Positions 1 through 5,507 of a stretch of DNA of 9,440 nucleotides are shown here, piece by piece. The position numbers and the translations under genes are program-made. Within the stretch, counting starts at the first letter, position 1. Every line of letters begins with the position of its first letter. Under the pieces are notes generated by a model. That model had not been told where the DNA came from, ran no database searches, and worked only from the letters and a program-made list of their open reading frames with translations. This DNA is from JAFNAG01 sp041501225. GTDB lineage: Bacteria > Acidobacteriota > UBA6911. Location: NCBI GenBank assembly GCA_041501225.1, contig JBGQNR010000242.1, positions 1 through 9,440 on the forward strand, given 5' to 3'.

Positions 1-89
1 CTCCGTCTCGTAACCATCCGAACACTCGCATGATCCAACGCCATTTAAATTTCTCTACCTCGCCCGGGCAGCATAGCTTTTTCGAGTCT

Positions 90-106
90 CACCGCCAGAG
101 GCGGTG
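90..106. repeat. Short perfect hairpin, 7-bp stem with AGA loop
   Basis: CACCGCC (90-96) and GGCGGTG (100-106) are exact reverse complements around the loop AGA. On the + strand the stem is followed by GTTTACC rather than a run of T, so it is a poor intrinsic terminator for a gene entering from the left. On the - strand it is followed by GAGACTCGAAAAA. It could be the end of a transcript that starts outside the window. No other structure or coding signal is convincing in positions 1-160. Confidence 0.45.
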
Positions 107-165
107 GTTTACCTTAACCAAATTATCGGATCTTCTTACTGACTGGATGGATACCACAACTTTGG

Positions 166-227
166 TTTAGTACTGAGCCCTGAGCGAACAGGATTGTGCA
201 CTCAGTACTCAGCACTCAGTACTCAAA
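166..227. repeat. Inverted repeat built of TCAGTAC heptads
   Basis: The right part holds three consecutive 7-bp units (TCAGTAC 202-208, TCAGCAC 209-215, TCAGTAC 216-222). The left part (166-184) carries the complementary GTACTGA and CCTGA words. Arm 166-184 pairs with 208-227 over about 19 positions with two mismatches and one bulge. Similar ACTCAGTACTCAG-type intergenic repeats are, as I recall, scattered through some acidobacterial genomes, so this is probably a dispersed element rather than a site specific to this gene. It ends 6 bp before the promoter of the next gene. Confidence 0.6.
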
Positions 228-232
228 AGTAG

Positions 233-241
233 TGTTATAAT
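233..241 (+). promoter_or_regulatory. Extended -10 promoter for the ADP-ribosylglycohydrolase gene
   Basis: TG-T-TATAAT (233-241) matches the extended -10 consensus TGnTATAAT exactly. No good -35 hexamer lies 16-18 bp upstream, where the heptad repeat sits; extended -10 promoters often lack one. The predicted start of transcription is near 248, giving a leader of about 34 nt that contains a strong AAGGAGGG ribosome-binding site (270-277), 4 nt before the ATG at 282. Confidence 0.6.
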
Positions 242-281
242 CGGATGTAAGAAAAGGGAGACTCCAGACAAGGAGGGCCCT

Positions 282-1262
282 ATGGATCCTCGGATTTTGG
301 GAAGTCGATTCGTCGGCGCGATGGTTGGGTTCGCAGTCGGGGATGCATTGGGGATGCCCACACAATTTTTATCGCGCGACGAAATCCGGAATTATTATGG
401 GAAGCCTGTCACTACGTTTGTTCGGGCCCATGAAGGGCACGCGAGTCAATTCCTGCCGCAGGGATCCTACACCGATGACACACAAATGATGCTGGCAACT
501 GCCGAATGTCTGGTCGAATGCGGCAGCATGGAGCCGGCACGACAGGCGGACGCCCTGCTTTCGTGGTACCTCAACACCACACCTCACCGAACGCCGATGC
601 GCGCCAACGAGCTGGCATGCAAACACCTCGCCTCAGGAAAGGGGTGGAACAAGAGCGGCGTCTTCAGCGGCGGCTGCGGCGCCGCGATCCGCATGCCGCC
701 GATCGGGCTCCTCTATTTCCGCAACACGGAAGCGCTGGTGAGAGCGGCTCTCGATGACTGCGTGATCACTCACACCGATCCGCACGCCAAAGCGGCATCG
801 GTGGCCGTGGCGTATCTCATCGCGCGTTTGGTGCAATCCAACGAGCACACTTCACCCGGAGATCAGGTGCTGGAGATCGCCGACCGTGTCCATTTGATCG
901 ATGCCAATATGGCCGCCCTGCTGCGCTGGGTGACCCAGATCGTGCACCTGCGGCCTGAGGAAGCCCTTTTCGAGATCGGAACCAGTTCCGACGCCTTGGA
1001 GGCAGTTCCGGCAGCAGCCTATTGTTTCCTCAAGCATCCACGGCAATTCGCCGAGGCGGTATTGGCCGCAGTCAATGCCGGCGATGCTTCGGACTCCATC
1101 GCAGCCCTCACGGGCAGTTTCGTGGGCGCGTTGACCGGCTGGGAGGCCATCCCCACAGAATGGAAAGAGGGAGTGGAGGACAGCAAAGTTCTGGTGGCGA
1201 TCGGGGAGCAGCTGGCTGCGATCCAGGAGCGTCAAAGCGCGACCAGTGCTTCTGCGGGATAA
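282..1262 (+). CDS. ADP-ribosylglycohydrolase family protein (DraG/ARH fold)
   Basis: Predicted cytoplasmic 326-residue protein of the dinitrogenase-reductase-activating glycohydrolase (DraG/ARH) family. These all-helical, dinuclear Mg/Mn enzymes remove ADP-ribose from proteins or small molecules. Family motifs are in order: GDALG at 20-24, the metal-binding TDDTQ at 64-68 (usual form S/T-D-D), THTDP at 163-167 and a C-terminal NAGDASDSIAALTG at 265-278. The last motif is normally close to GGDxDT/S, where two Asp bind metal. Aligned without a gap from Asn265, the first Asp is replaced by Ala269 while Asp271 and Ser272 remain; Asp268 lies next to it and might substitute. No signal peptide is visible. 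The ATG at 282 is set by a strong AAGGAGGG site. The gene stands alone, with no DraT-like transferase or nitrogenase gene nearby, so its substrate cannot be inferred. The family call is strong; activity is uncertain. Confidence 0.9.
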   Translation: MDPRILGSRFVGAMVGFAVGDALGMPTQFLSRDEIRNYYGKPVTTFVRAHEGHASQFLPQGSYTDDTQMMLATAECLVECGSMEPARQADALLSWYLNTTPHRTPMRANELACKHLASGKGWNKSGVFSGGCGAAIRMPPIGLLYFRNTEALVRAALDDCVITHTDPHAKAASVAVAYLIARLVQSNEHTSPGDQVLEIADRVHLIDANMAALLRWVTQIVHLRPEEALFEIGTSSDALEAVPAAAYCFLKHPRQFAEAVLAAVNAGDASDSIAALTGSFVGALTGWEAIPTEWKEGVEDSKVLVAIGEQLAAIQERQSATSASAG

Positions 1263-1336
1263 TCGAAGAGCCACCCCGAATTGGCGGTTTTCGCGTTCAT
1301 CGAGCGCCGCAGACAGGACCGAAGCAGACAGTTTGC

Positions 1337-1954
1337 CTAGGCGTTTTTTACCACAATTGATTCGAGAACATTGGAGACATCTTCCGCCTTATCGGTGGCC
1401 CGCTCCACGCTCTCGATGATCTCCTTGCGCTTGATCACATCGATCGGATCCTTAACCTCCTCGAACAGCCTGCCGATCGCCAACTGAAAAAGTCGGTCCG
1501 CGTCATTTTCCAGACGGTTGATCTCGACGCATCGCTCCACAACATGATCATTATCCTGAAGACGCGCGACCGCAGCCGAAAGTTCTCTCACCTGATTCAG
1601 CAGGACACCTGCCATCTCCGGCACTTCCTTGATCGGCACTCTTATCTGGAAAAGCACGATGCGCGCAGCAGTCTGATCGATCACGTCCAGAACGTCGTCA
1701 AGCGCCGCGGAAAGATCGTGGATGTCTTCGCGATCGATCGGAGTGATGAAGGTTTTGTTCAGCTCCGCGATCACTGTGTGCGTGAGTTCGTCGCCCAGGT
1801 GCTCGAGGTCTTTGATTCTGGTCGCCATCCCTTGAAGCTCACCTTGGGGTTCCGAGACCATTTTTTGAAGAATCTCGGCTGCTTCCAGAATATAAACGGT
1901 CATCTGGTTGAAAATCCGGTAGAACTTCTCGTCTTTCTTGAAGAGCCTTGCCAT
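1337..1954 (-). CDS. PhoU-like DUF47 (TIGR00153/UPF0111) protein
   Basis: A 205-residue, probably all-helical cytoplasmic protein of the DUF47 family, distant relatives of PhoU. DUF47 genes are commonly found next to low-affinity Pit phosphate transporters and are thought to modulate transport. The N-terminus (MARLFKKDEKFYRIFNQ) is typical. PhoU-like acidic metal-binding stretches are visible: EHLGDELT near residue 51, DREDIHDLSAALDDVLDVID near 74-93, ENDADRLF near 149, and KRKEIIESVERATDKAEDV near 175. A TTG at 1975 would add seven residues. I prefer the ATG at 1954, because it gives the family's usual N-terminus and has purine-rich AGGTGAAGGA directly upstream. The gene is convergent with the ADP-ribosylglycohydrolase gene (74 bp between stops). 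No Pit gene or phosphate regulator is present in the window, so it is an orphan here. Confidence 0.88.
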   Translation of the reverse strand: MARLFKKDEKFYRIFNQMTVYILEAAEILQKMVSEPQGELQGMATRIKDLEHLGDELTHTVIAELNKTFITPIDREDIHDLSAALDDVLDVIDQTAARIVLFQIRVPIKEVPEMAGVLLNQVRELSAAVARLQDNDHVVERCVEINRLENDADRLFQLAIGRLFEEVKDPIDVIKRKEIIESVERATDKAEDVSNVLESIVVKNA

Positions 1955-2267
1955 TCCTTCACCTATCCTCAACAAAATGCGATTGGGAAGAGAAAATTAC
2001 TAGGGGATTCCAATCCGTGCGGATCCATGACCGCCGGGTGAACTCACGAAGATAACCGCACAAAAGCAAAAATCAATTCTCTAAGAGCGGCGATTATACC
2101 ACTGCGGTCTGGAGTTTCAATACGCATCCAAATTGGATCCTGGAATTCCAACGCCGGAGAAGTCTTATTTTTCAAAAGTCGGCCACAGAGGACACAGGCC
2201 GCCACTTGGATGTTCTTCGTACCACTTGCGCACAAGTCCTTGCCGTAAAGCAAAGAAAAGCAAAAGA

Positions 2268-2350
2268 TCAACGCAGAGGCCGCAGAGGTCGCAGAGAAAA
2301 GTCATTCAAAACCCAAAAATCCTCTGCGGTCTCTGCGCCCTCTGCGTTGA
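2268..2350. repeat. CGCAGAGG-type inverted repeat, 30-nt arms
   Basis: Left arm 2268-2297 and right arm 2321-2350 match as reverse complements at 26 of 30 positions around a 23-nt A-rich spacer. Each arm is itself made of a roughly 9-bp repeated CGCAGAGG word (three per arm). Pairing continues outward with one indel through CAAAAG (2261-2266) and CTTTTG (2353-2358), so the full element is about 98 bp. A related CACAGAGGACACAG word lies just upstream (2184-2197). Such sequences recur in the intergenic DNA of many environmental bacteria. Translated frames over this element are low-complexity Arg/Gly products and were not accepted as genes. Confidence 0.75.
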
Positions 2351-2431
2351 GGCTTTTGGGTTGCGGATATTCCGCACGGTGCGTTGCGTGGCGGCTTTTG
2401 CTTTTCGATAGGCTGAATGTAGCCATAAGAG

Positions 2432-2468
2432 GATTTTCACAAAAGGTGTGGAAAACTGTGTGAAAATC
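2432..2468. promoter_or_regulatory. Cluster of DnaA-box-like sequences within a 10-bp perfect inverted repeat
   Basis: GATTTTCACA (2432-2441) and TGTGAAAATC (2459-2468) are exact reverse complements 17 bp apart. Each contains ATTTTCACA, one mismatch from the relaxed DnaA box TTWTNCACA. Between them, the - strand reads TTTTCCACA (+ strand TGTGGAAAA, 2447-2455), a full match to TTWTNCACA. Three DnaA-box-like words in 37 bp of non-coding DNA is noticeable, but short AT-rich words are easily found by chance, and no dnaA, dnaN, rpmH or gidA gene is nearby. It may equally be the operator of another regulator. Confidence 0.3.
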
Positions 2469-2571
2469 GATTTTTCGACAGGCCTAATTCTTTGAAATCA
2501 GAATGGTTCCTACCTGTTTGCTTAAAGGTTGTGCAAGGCACGTGAAAGTGCGGGAATGATTCGTTCGGATC

Positions 2572-2601
2572 CCGCCGGCCCGGCGGCATGAACAGTTCAT
2601 G
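2572..2601. repeat. Two adjacent perfect dyads
   Basis: CCGCCG (2572-2577) pairs with CGGCGG (2581-2586) around GCC. It abuts CATGAAC-A-GTTCATG (2587-2601), a perfect 7+1+7 dyad. On the - strand they lie about 70-100 nt after the stop of the small gene that follows lexA and would form two consecutive hairpins. No U-run follows, so a classical intrinsic terminator is not supported. The second dyad could also be a protein-binding site. Confidence 0.45.
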
Positions 2602-2668
2602 AAAGTGTTCGCATGTATGCCGAAAGACCTCTCCATCAAAGAATAATTCTTCGCAGGCGCAGCCGTGC

Positions 2669-2869
2669 CTATGGGCCGGCGACATTTCCGGTGCACAAAC
2701 TCCCGGGAACCGCCCGAACGCCGGCGAAGGTCCCATTCTGCAGCGTGCCGAAAAGCCGGAGCCGTTGGTTCATGGATCGCTTCTCAGCGACCGCCCGCGC
2801 CAACAGCTTGCGCAAATCGCGACTTTCGAGTTTGCGTCCACTAACGGTAACTTGATAGATCACATTCAT
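2669..2869 (-). CDS. Small hypothetical protein coupled to lexA
   Basis: A 66-codon frame starts 10 nt after the lexA stop. I chose the ATG at 2869 because AGGATGGGA lies upstream at a usable distance. An in-frame ATG at 2878 would leave a single base between the genes but has no spaced ribosome-binding site. The first half (NVIYQVTVSGRKLESRDLRK, then LLARAVAEKRSM) reads like a real soluble protein with a beta strand followed by a basic helix. The second half (ending CTGNVAGP) is less protein-like. I do not recognise the family. The tight spacing implies co-transcription with lexA and hence possible control by DNA damage. The tail might be a frameshifted remnant, or the whole frame a chance ORF. 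Confidence 0.45.
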   Translation of the reverse strand: MNVIYQVTVSGRKLESRDLRKLLARAVAEKRSMNQRLRLFGTLQNGTFAGVRAVPGSLCTGNVAGP

Positions 2870-2879
2870 ATTTCCCATC

Positions 2880-3488
2880 CTATGAGATGTACTTGCGCAT
2901 GACTGCTACCACCACACCCTGGATCCGAACCCGCGAACCATCCAAAACGATCGGAGCGATAGCCGCATTGGCCGGTTGGAGGCGCACTTGGGATCCTTCG
3001 CGATAGAGCTTCTTGAGGGTGACATTCTCCTCGTCCACCAAGGCCACGACCGTCTCGCCGTTGATTGCCTCCACACGCGAATCGACGACTACGTAGTCGC
3101 CGTCAGCGATGTGCTCGTCGATCATCGACTCCCCCTGTACCCGAAGCACGTAATGGGAACCACGCCCGCGCAGGAGATCCTCGGGAACAGTCAGAGTCTC
3201 GGAGGCGGATACGGCTTCAATCGGACGGCCTGCCGCGATGTATCCATAAAGAGGCAGAACCTGGACCGCAGGCGCATCGATTTGCTTCAACTCGATCGAC
3301 CGTGCGCGGTTCGCGTCGCGGTGAAGGTAGCCGCGTGCCTCGATGGCCCCCAGGTGCTTGAAAACGGCATTGAGTGAAGCGAAATGGAAGTGCTCGGCAA
3401 TCTCCTCCATGCTCGGCGAGTACCCTTCACGCTCAATAAAATCCGTCACAAAATCGAGGATTTCTTTCTGTCGCCTGGTCAGTTTCAT
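2880..3488 (-). CDS. lexA: LexA SOS-response repressor
   Basis: A 202-residue dimeric repressor of DNA-damage genes, inactivated by RecA-stimulated self-cleavage. Residues 1-65 form the winged helix-turn-helix domain, starting MKLTRRQKEILDF with the helix-turn-helix near 27-50. The recognition segment SLNAVFKHLGAIE differs clearly from E. coli LexA, which fits the unusual operator upstream. Residues 75-202 are the S24 peptidase domain: the cleavage bond is Ala86-Gly87 in YIAAGRP, the nucleophile is Ser121 in QGESM, and the general base is Lys159 in VTLKKL. All catalytic parts are present and the length is normal, so the protein should be functional. The ATG at 3488 has AAAGGTGA just upstream, and this site lies inside the left arm of the proposed operator. 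A small unknown gene follows directly. Confidence 0.97.
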   Translation of the reverse strand: MKLTRRQKEILDFVTDFIEREGYSPSMEEIAEHFHFASLNAVFKHLGAIEARGYLHRDANRARSIELKQIDAPAVQVLPLYGYIAAGRPIEAVSASETLTVPEDLLRGRGSHYVLRVQGESMIDEHIADGDYVVVDSRVEAINGETVVALVDEENVTLKKLYREGSQVRLQPANAAIAPIVLDGSRVRIQGVVVAVMRKYIS

Positions 3489-3491
3489 TTT

Positions 3492-3543
3492 TTCACCTTT
3501 CTTACACTTTCGAGATTATAGGTGTCAGAAAGGTGAATATCAA
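3492..3543 (-). promoter_or_regulatory. lexA promoter with a 17-bp-arm inverted repeat, probable LexA operator
   Basis: On the - strand the promoter is TTGATA (3543-3538), 17 bp, then TATAAT (3520-3515), nearly perfect sigma-70. An inverted repeat fits it exactly: arm 3521-3537 fills the spacer between -35 and -10, and arm 3492-3508 covers the early transcript and ribosome-binding site. The arms are reverse complements at 15 of 17 positions, separated by 12 bp that contain the -10. Within the right arm, GGTG-N7-GGTG is a direct repeat with an 11-bp period; the left arm holds CACC-N7-CACT. LexA usually represses its own gene, so this is the obvious operator. It does not match the well-known CTGT-N8-ACAG, GAAC-N4-GTTC or GTTC-N7-GTTC boxes, although the N7 spacing resembles the last. 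Confidence 0.75.
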
Positions 3544-3682
3544 CAAAAAAATGGAATCCATTTCGGGCGGCCACCGACCTCCTGGAATCCGAAGATTCGT
3601 CAAGCCAAAGCGTCGCGATGGTCCGGCAATGATCGGATGTGAGATGAATTCCTGATGTGGCGCTGCAGGGGGGAGGAAGGAT

Positions 3683-3732
3683 GGATCAAAGGAGCGCATC
3701 ACGTTGCCCGGCCCGATGAGCTCCTTTGATCC
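3683..3732. repeat. Long hairpin, 18-nt arms, downstream of the PDZ gene
   Basis: Arms 3683-3700 and 3715-3732 are reverse complements at 17 of 18 positions, with 13 uninterrupted base pairs (GGATCAAAGGAGC). The loop is a 14-nt GC-rich sequence. The hairpin lies 30 nt after the stop of the double-PDZ gene on the - strand and upstream of the lexA promoter. It is likely a transcript end or 3' stabilising structure for the PDZ mRNA, insulating lexA. On the - strand it is followed by ATCCTTCC, pyrimidine-rich but not a U-run, so termination may be factor-dependent. The remaining DNA between 3544 and 3761 shows no gene. Confidence 0.6.
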
Positions 3733-3761
3733 GAGGATTAACAAATGATGGGGGCGCCCAC

Positions 3762-4631
3762 CTATAGAATAATCCCGCGCTGGACGGTGGTCGATTTCGG
3801 AAATTCAATGGAGACCGATATTTCCTTCTTCTCCCGGACAACCTTCAGTTCGACCTTGGAACCGGCAGTCTTCCCCGCGAGCGCCTGGGTGAGATCATTG
3901 GGCTCGGCGACGGATTTCCCATCCAGGGACAGGATCACATCCCCGGCTTTCAGGGCCGAAGCGGCAGGTGACCCTGCGGCCACGGAGTTCACCAACACGC
4001 CCTTTTTGCCGGTGACTCCCAGAAATGCCGCCATTTGATCTGTCAGGGACTCGACCGTCATGCCGAGCTGAGGCCGCGCAGGAACGGTTCTCAGCAGGCG
4101 GCTGCCGTTGCGTGGAACGTCAAATTGAAACAAACCTCCCCCAAAATCAAATCGTCTGATGTTGTCAGGGGTGATGACCTCAAACCTCTCGGCGGGCGTC
4201 TGCGCGCCGGCCCGTTCGCCAAGTTTGGCGGTAAGGTTGAGCTTTTTCCCATCCCGGCTCACCACCAGGTTGACGGTACGGTTGACGGGAGTCTCCTGCA
4301 CCAGGCGCGAAAGTGCCGAAGACGAGAAAACCGGCAGGCCCGCGTATTCGAGGATTACGTCGTTTTGCTGCAGGTGAGCCGCCTCGGCCGGGCTCCCCTT
4401 CTCCACCGTACGAACAATGACGCCAGTTTCGCTGGTTAGTTTGTATTTGGACATATTATCCGCGGTCACATCCTCCATCTCGATGCCCAGATAGGCTGCG
4501 TCGAGACCGAGGCGGATGACCTGCCGGACCGGCTGGCGTTGGGCAAGCAGCGAACTCGTCGCGCCGAATCCGATCAGAATGATGCCCAAACAAGCCAAAC
4601 CACGCTTTTTCGTCAGCATAGAAAATCTCAT
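3762..4631 (-). CDS. Secreted protein with two PDZ domains, no protease domain
   Basis: A 289-residue protein with an N-terminal signal peptide (basic LTKKR, hydrophobic core GLACLGIILIGFGATSSLLA, likely cleavage near residue 30, just before Gln31), so it acts in the periplasm or at the envelope. PDZ domain 1 spans about 46-128 (YLGIEMEDV, then GSPAEAAHLQQNDVILEYAG). PDZ domain 2 spans about 187-277 (LGMTVESL, then AGSPAASALKAGDVILSLDG). The arrangement resembles the C-terminal half of HtrA/DegP proteases, but there is no trypsin-like domain or GNSGG motif, so it is probably a binding or scaffold protein rather than a protease. A longer frame reaches back to 4712, but the ATG at 4631 has GGAG at a good distance and begins a proper signal peptide. 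It is divergent from an ECF sigma-factor operon and carries an ECF-type promoter. Confidence 0.87.
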   Translation of the reverse strand: MRFSMLTKKRGLACLGIILIGFGATSSLLAQRQPVRQVIRLGLDAAYLGIEMEDVTADNMSKYKLTSETGVIVRTVEKGSPAEAAHLQQNDVILEYAGLPVFSSSALSRLVQETPVNRTVNLVVSRDGKKLNLTAKLGERAGAQTPAERFEVITPDNIRRFDFGGGLFQFDVPRNGSRLLRTVPARPQLGMTVESLTDQMAAFLGVTGKKGVLVNSVAAGSPAASALKAGDVILSLDGKSVAEPNDLTQALAGKTAGSKVELKVVREKKEISVSIEFPKSTTVQRGIIL

Positions 4632-4683
4632 AGGCTTCTCCTGAATATAAACCGCGCCAACAGTTTTCGCGATTCTGCTCTTT

Positions 4684-4710
4684 ACACGGATGCAACAGGA
4701 ATCTGGTTCC
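4684..4710 (-). promoter_or_regulatory. ECF-sigma-type promoter for the PDZ gene
   Basis: On the - strand GGAAC (4710-4706) is followed after 17 bp by CGTGT (4688-4684). This fits the general ECF promoter pattern (-35 GGAAC, -10 with CGT) seen for RpoE-like sigma factors. Transcription would start near 4675, giving a leader of about 45 nt with a GGAG ribosome-binding site before the PDZ ATG at 4631. The ECF sigma gene starts 180 bp away on the opposite strand, which makes direct control plausible. A weaker match on the + strand before the sigma gene (GAAAC 4846-4850, 19 bp, CGTTT 4870-4874) has non-ideal spacing and is not claimed as a site. Confidence 0.5.
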
Positions 4711-4889
4711 AAAATTTGCGGCGTAAGCGCGAATCTCTGTTAAACTAGGCTCGAGGACAGATTCACCAGGGATACTCTCCTTCCGGAGGCTTCCCCGGTG
4801 CCAACGACGTCACAGCAACTGGATCCAGATTTTTTTTGCCGCAACGAAACTTTCGCAAATAGATTGAATCGTTTATTGATGAGTTCAGA

Positions 4890-5495
4890 TTGGCGAAAAA
4901 AGACCTGAACCCCGAAAGTGTCACGACAGACCCGGCGCTCCTGGCTAGGTTTATCGACGAGGCTAAGACAGGTCAGATCGCCGCCTTTCAGAGGATCTAT
5001 GACCTGTTTTCGCGCAAGGTACTGAACTTCATCTACCGCATGGTGGCCTCGAAAGAAGAAGCGGAAGATCTGACTCAGGAGACGTTTATAACGGTTTATC
5101 AGAAGCTGGGATCTCTGAAGGATAACGCGAAGTTTGAGCCTTGGCTCTTTCGCATTGCGCGTAACAATGTGTATCAAAAGTATCGGCGCCATACTCCAGT
5201 CACGGTTTCGGTTGACGTGCGCGACGAGGAAGGGCGAAGCGCACCGGAGCTCGTGGATGAGCGCAAGGATCCGCAGGAATCATTTCAGGCCGGGGAACTC
5301 GAACGTGTGGTTCGCCGAGTCATTATCGATCTCCCGGAAAAATATCGGGAAGTGTTCATCCTCTCGGCCATACACAATCTCAGCTATCAGGAGATCGCGG
5401 ACATTGTCGGGCGGAGCCTGCCCAGCGTCAAAACGGACATCCATAGGGCCCGGCTTCAGGTCCGGAATCGGGTCAAGGAATATCTCAAAGGGTAA
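4890..5495 (+). CDS. ECF (RpoE-like) sigma-70 family factor
   Basis: A 201-residue alternative sigma factor of the extracytoplasmic-function group. Region 2 lies at about 28-100: AAFQRIYDLFSRKVLNFIYR, then the core-binding EEAEDLTQETFITVYQKL, then FEPWLFRIARNNVYQKYRR, which contacts the -10. Region 4 lies at about 127-198: LPEKYREVFILSAIHNLSYQ, then the -35-binding helix-turn-helix EIADIVGRSLPSVKTDIHRA. There is no region 1 or 3, as expected. The only good in-frame start is TTG at 4890; no ATG occurs in frame before Met51, and a stop lies upstream at 4860-4862. The ribosome-binding site is weak (GAG at 4881), suggesting low translation. It is followed after 12 nt by its probable anti-sigma factor. 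Confidence 0.93.
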   Translation: MAKKDLNPESVTTDPALLARFIDEAKTGQIAAFQRIYDLFSRKVLNFIYRMVASKEEAEDLTQETFITVYQKLGSLKDNAKFEPWLFRIARNNVYQKYRRHTPVTVSVDVRDEEGRSAPELVDERKDPQESFQAGELERVVRRVIIDLPEKYREVFILSAIHNLSYQEIADIVGRSLPSVKTDIHRARLQVRNRVKEYLKG

Positions 5496-5507
5496 TAAGG
5501 GGTAGGC

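Larger units (their letters stand above)
1955..2668. other. 714-bp stretch without a convincing gene
   Basis: Short reading frames occur in all frames, but none has a ribosome-binding site plus a recognisable protein, and they overlap each other and the repeats. What can be seen: the probable upstream region of the DUF47 gene (about 1955-2100); a perfect palindrome TGGAATTCCA (2141-2150); a CGGCC/GGCCG pair around a CACAGAGGACACA word (2180-2201); a large CGCAGAGG inverted repeat (2268-2350); a cluster of DnaA-box-like words (2432-2468); and two adjacent dyads (2572-2601). Repeats, regulatory DNA or an unrecognised small RNA are all possible. Confidence 0.6.

Noticed and set aside
1..160. Riboswitch or structured leader
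   Set aside because: Only one short hairpin is visible, and no conserved riboswitch core could be recognised.
1270..1290. Possible terminator between the convergent genes (GCCA/TGGC followed by TTTT)
   Set aside because: Only four base pairs with an 8-nt loop, and the longer pairing has a mismatch in the middle; too weak to annotate.
2133..2463. Two overlapping + strand reading frames rich in Arg, Gln and Ser
   Set aside because: They translate the CGCAGAGG inverted repeat, have no ribosome-binding site and give low-complexity products.
2437..2736. - strand 99-codon frame rich in Cys and His that might look like a metal-binding protein
   Set aside because: It overlaps the small gene behind lexA in another frame, runs through the dyads and DnaA-like cluster, has no ribosome-binding site, and its Cys/His spacing fits no known motif.
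3502..3744. - strand 80-codon frame between the PDZ gene and lexA
   Set aside because: It runs through the long hairpin (3683-3732) and the lexA promoter/operator, and the product resembles no protein.
3762..4631. HtrA/DegP-type serine protease
   Set aside because: Both PDZ domains are present, but there is no trypsin-like domain and no catalytic Ser motif.
4846..4874. ECF-like autoregulatory promoter before the sigma gene (GAAAC-N19-CGTTT)
   Set aside because: The spacing is two bases longer than in the PDZ promoter, and the start of transcription would fall almost on the start codon; not convincing.
4740..5192. - strand 150-codon frame antisense to the sigma factor gene
   Set aside because: It is the shadow of a well-supported ECF sigma gene.
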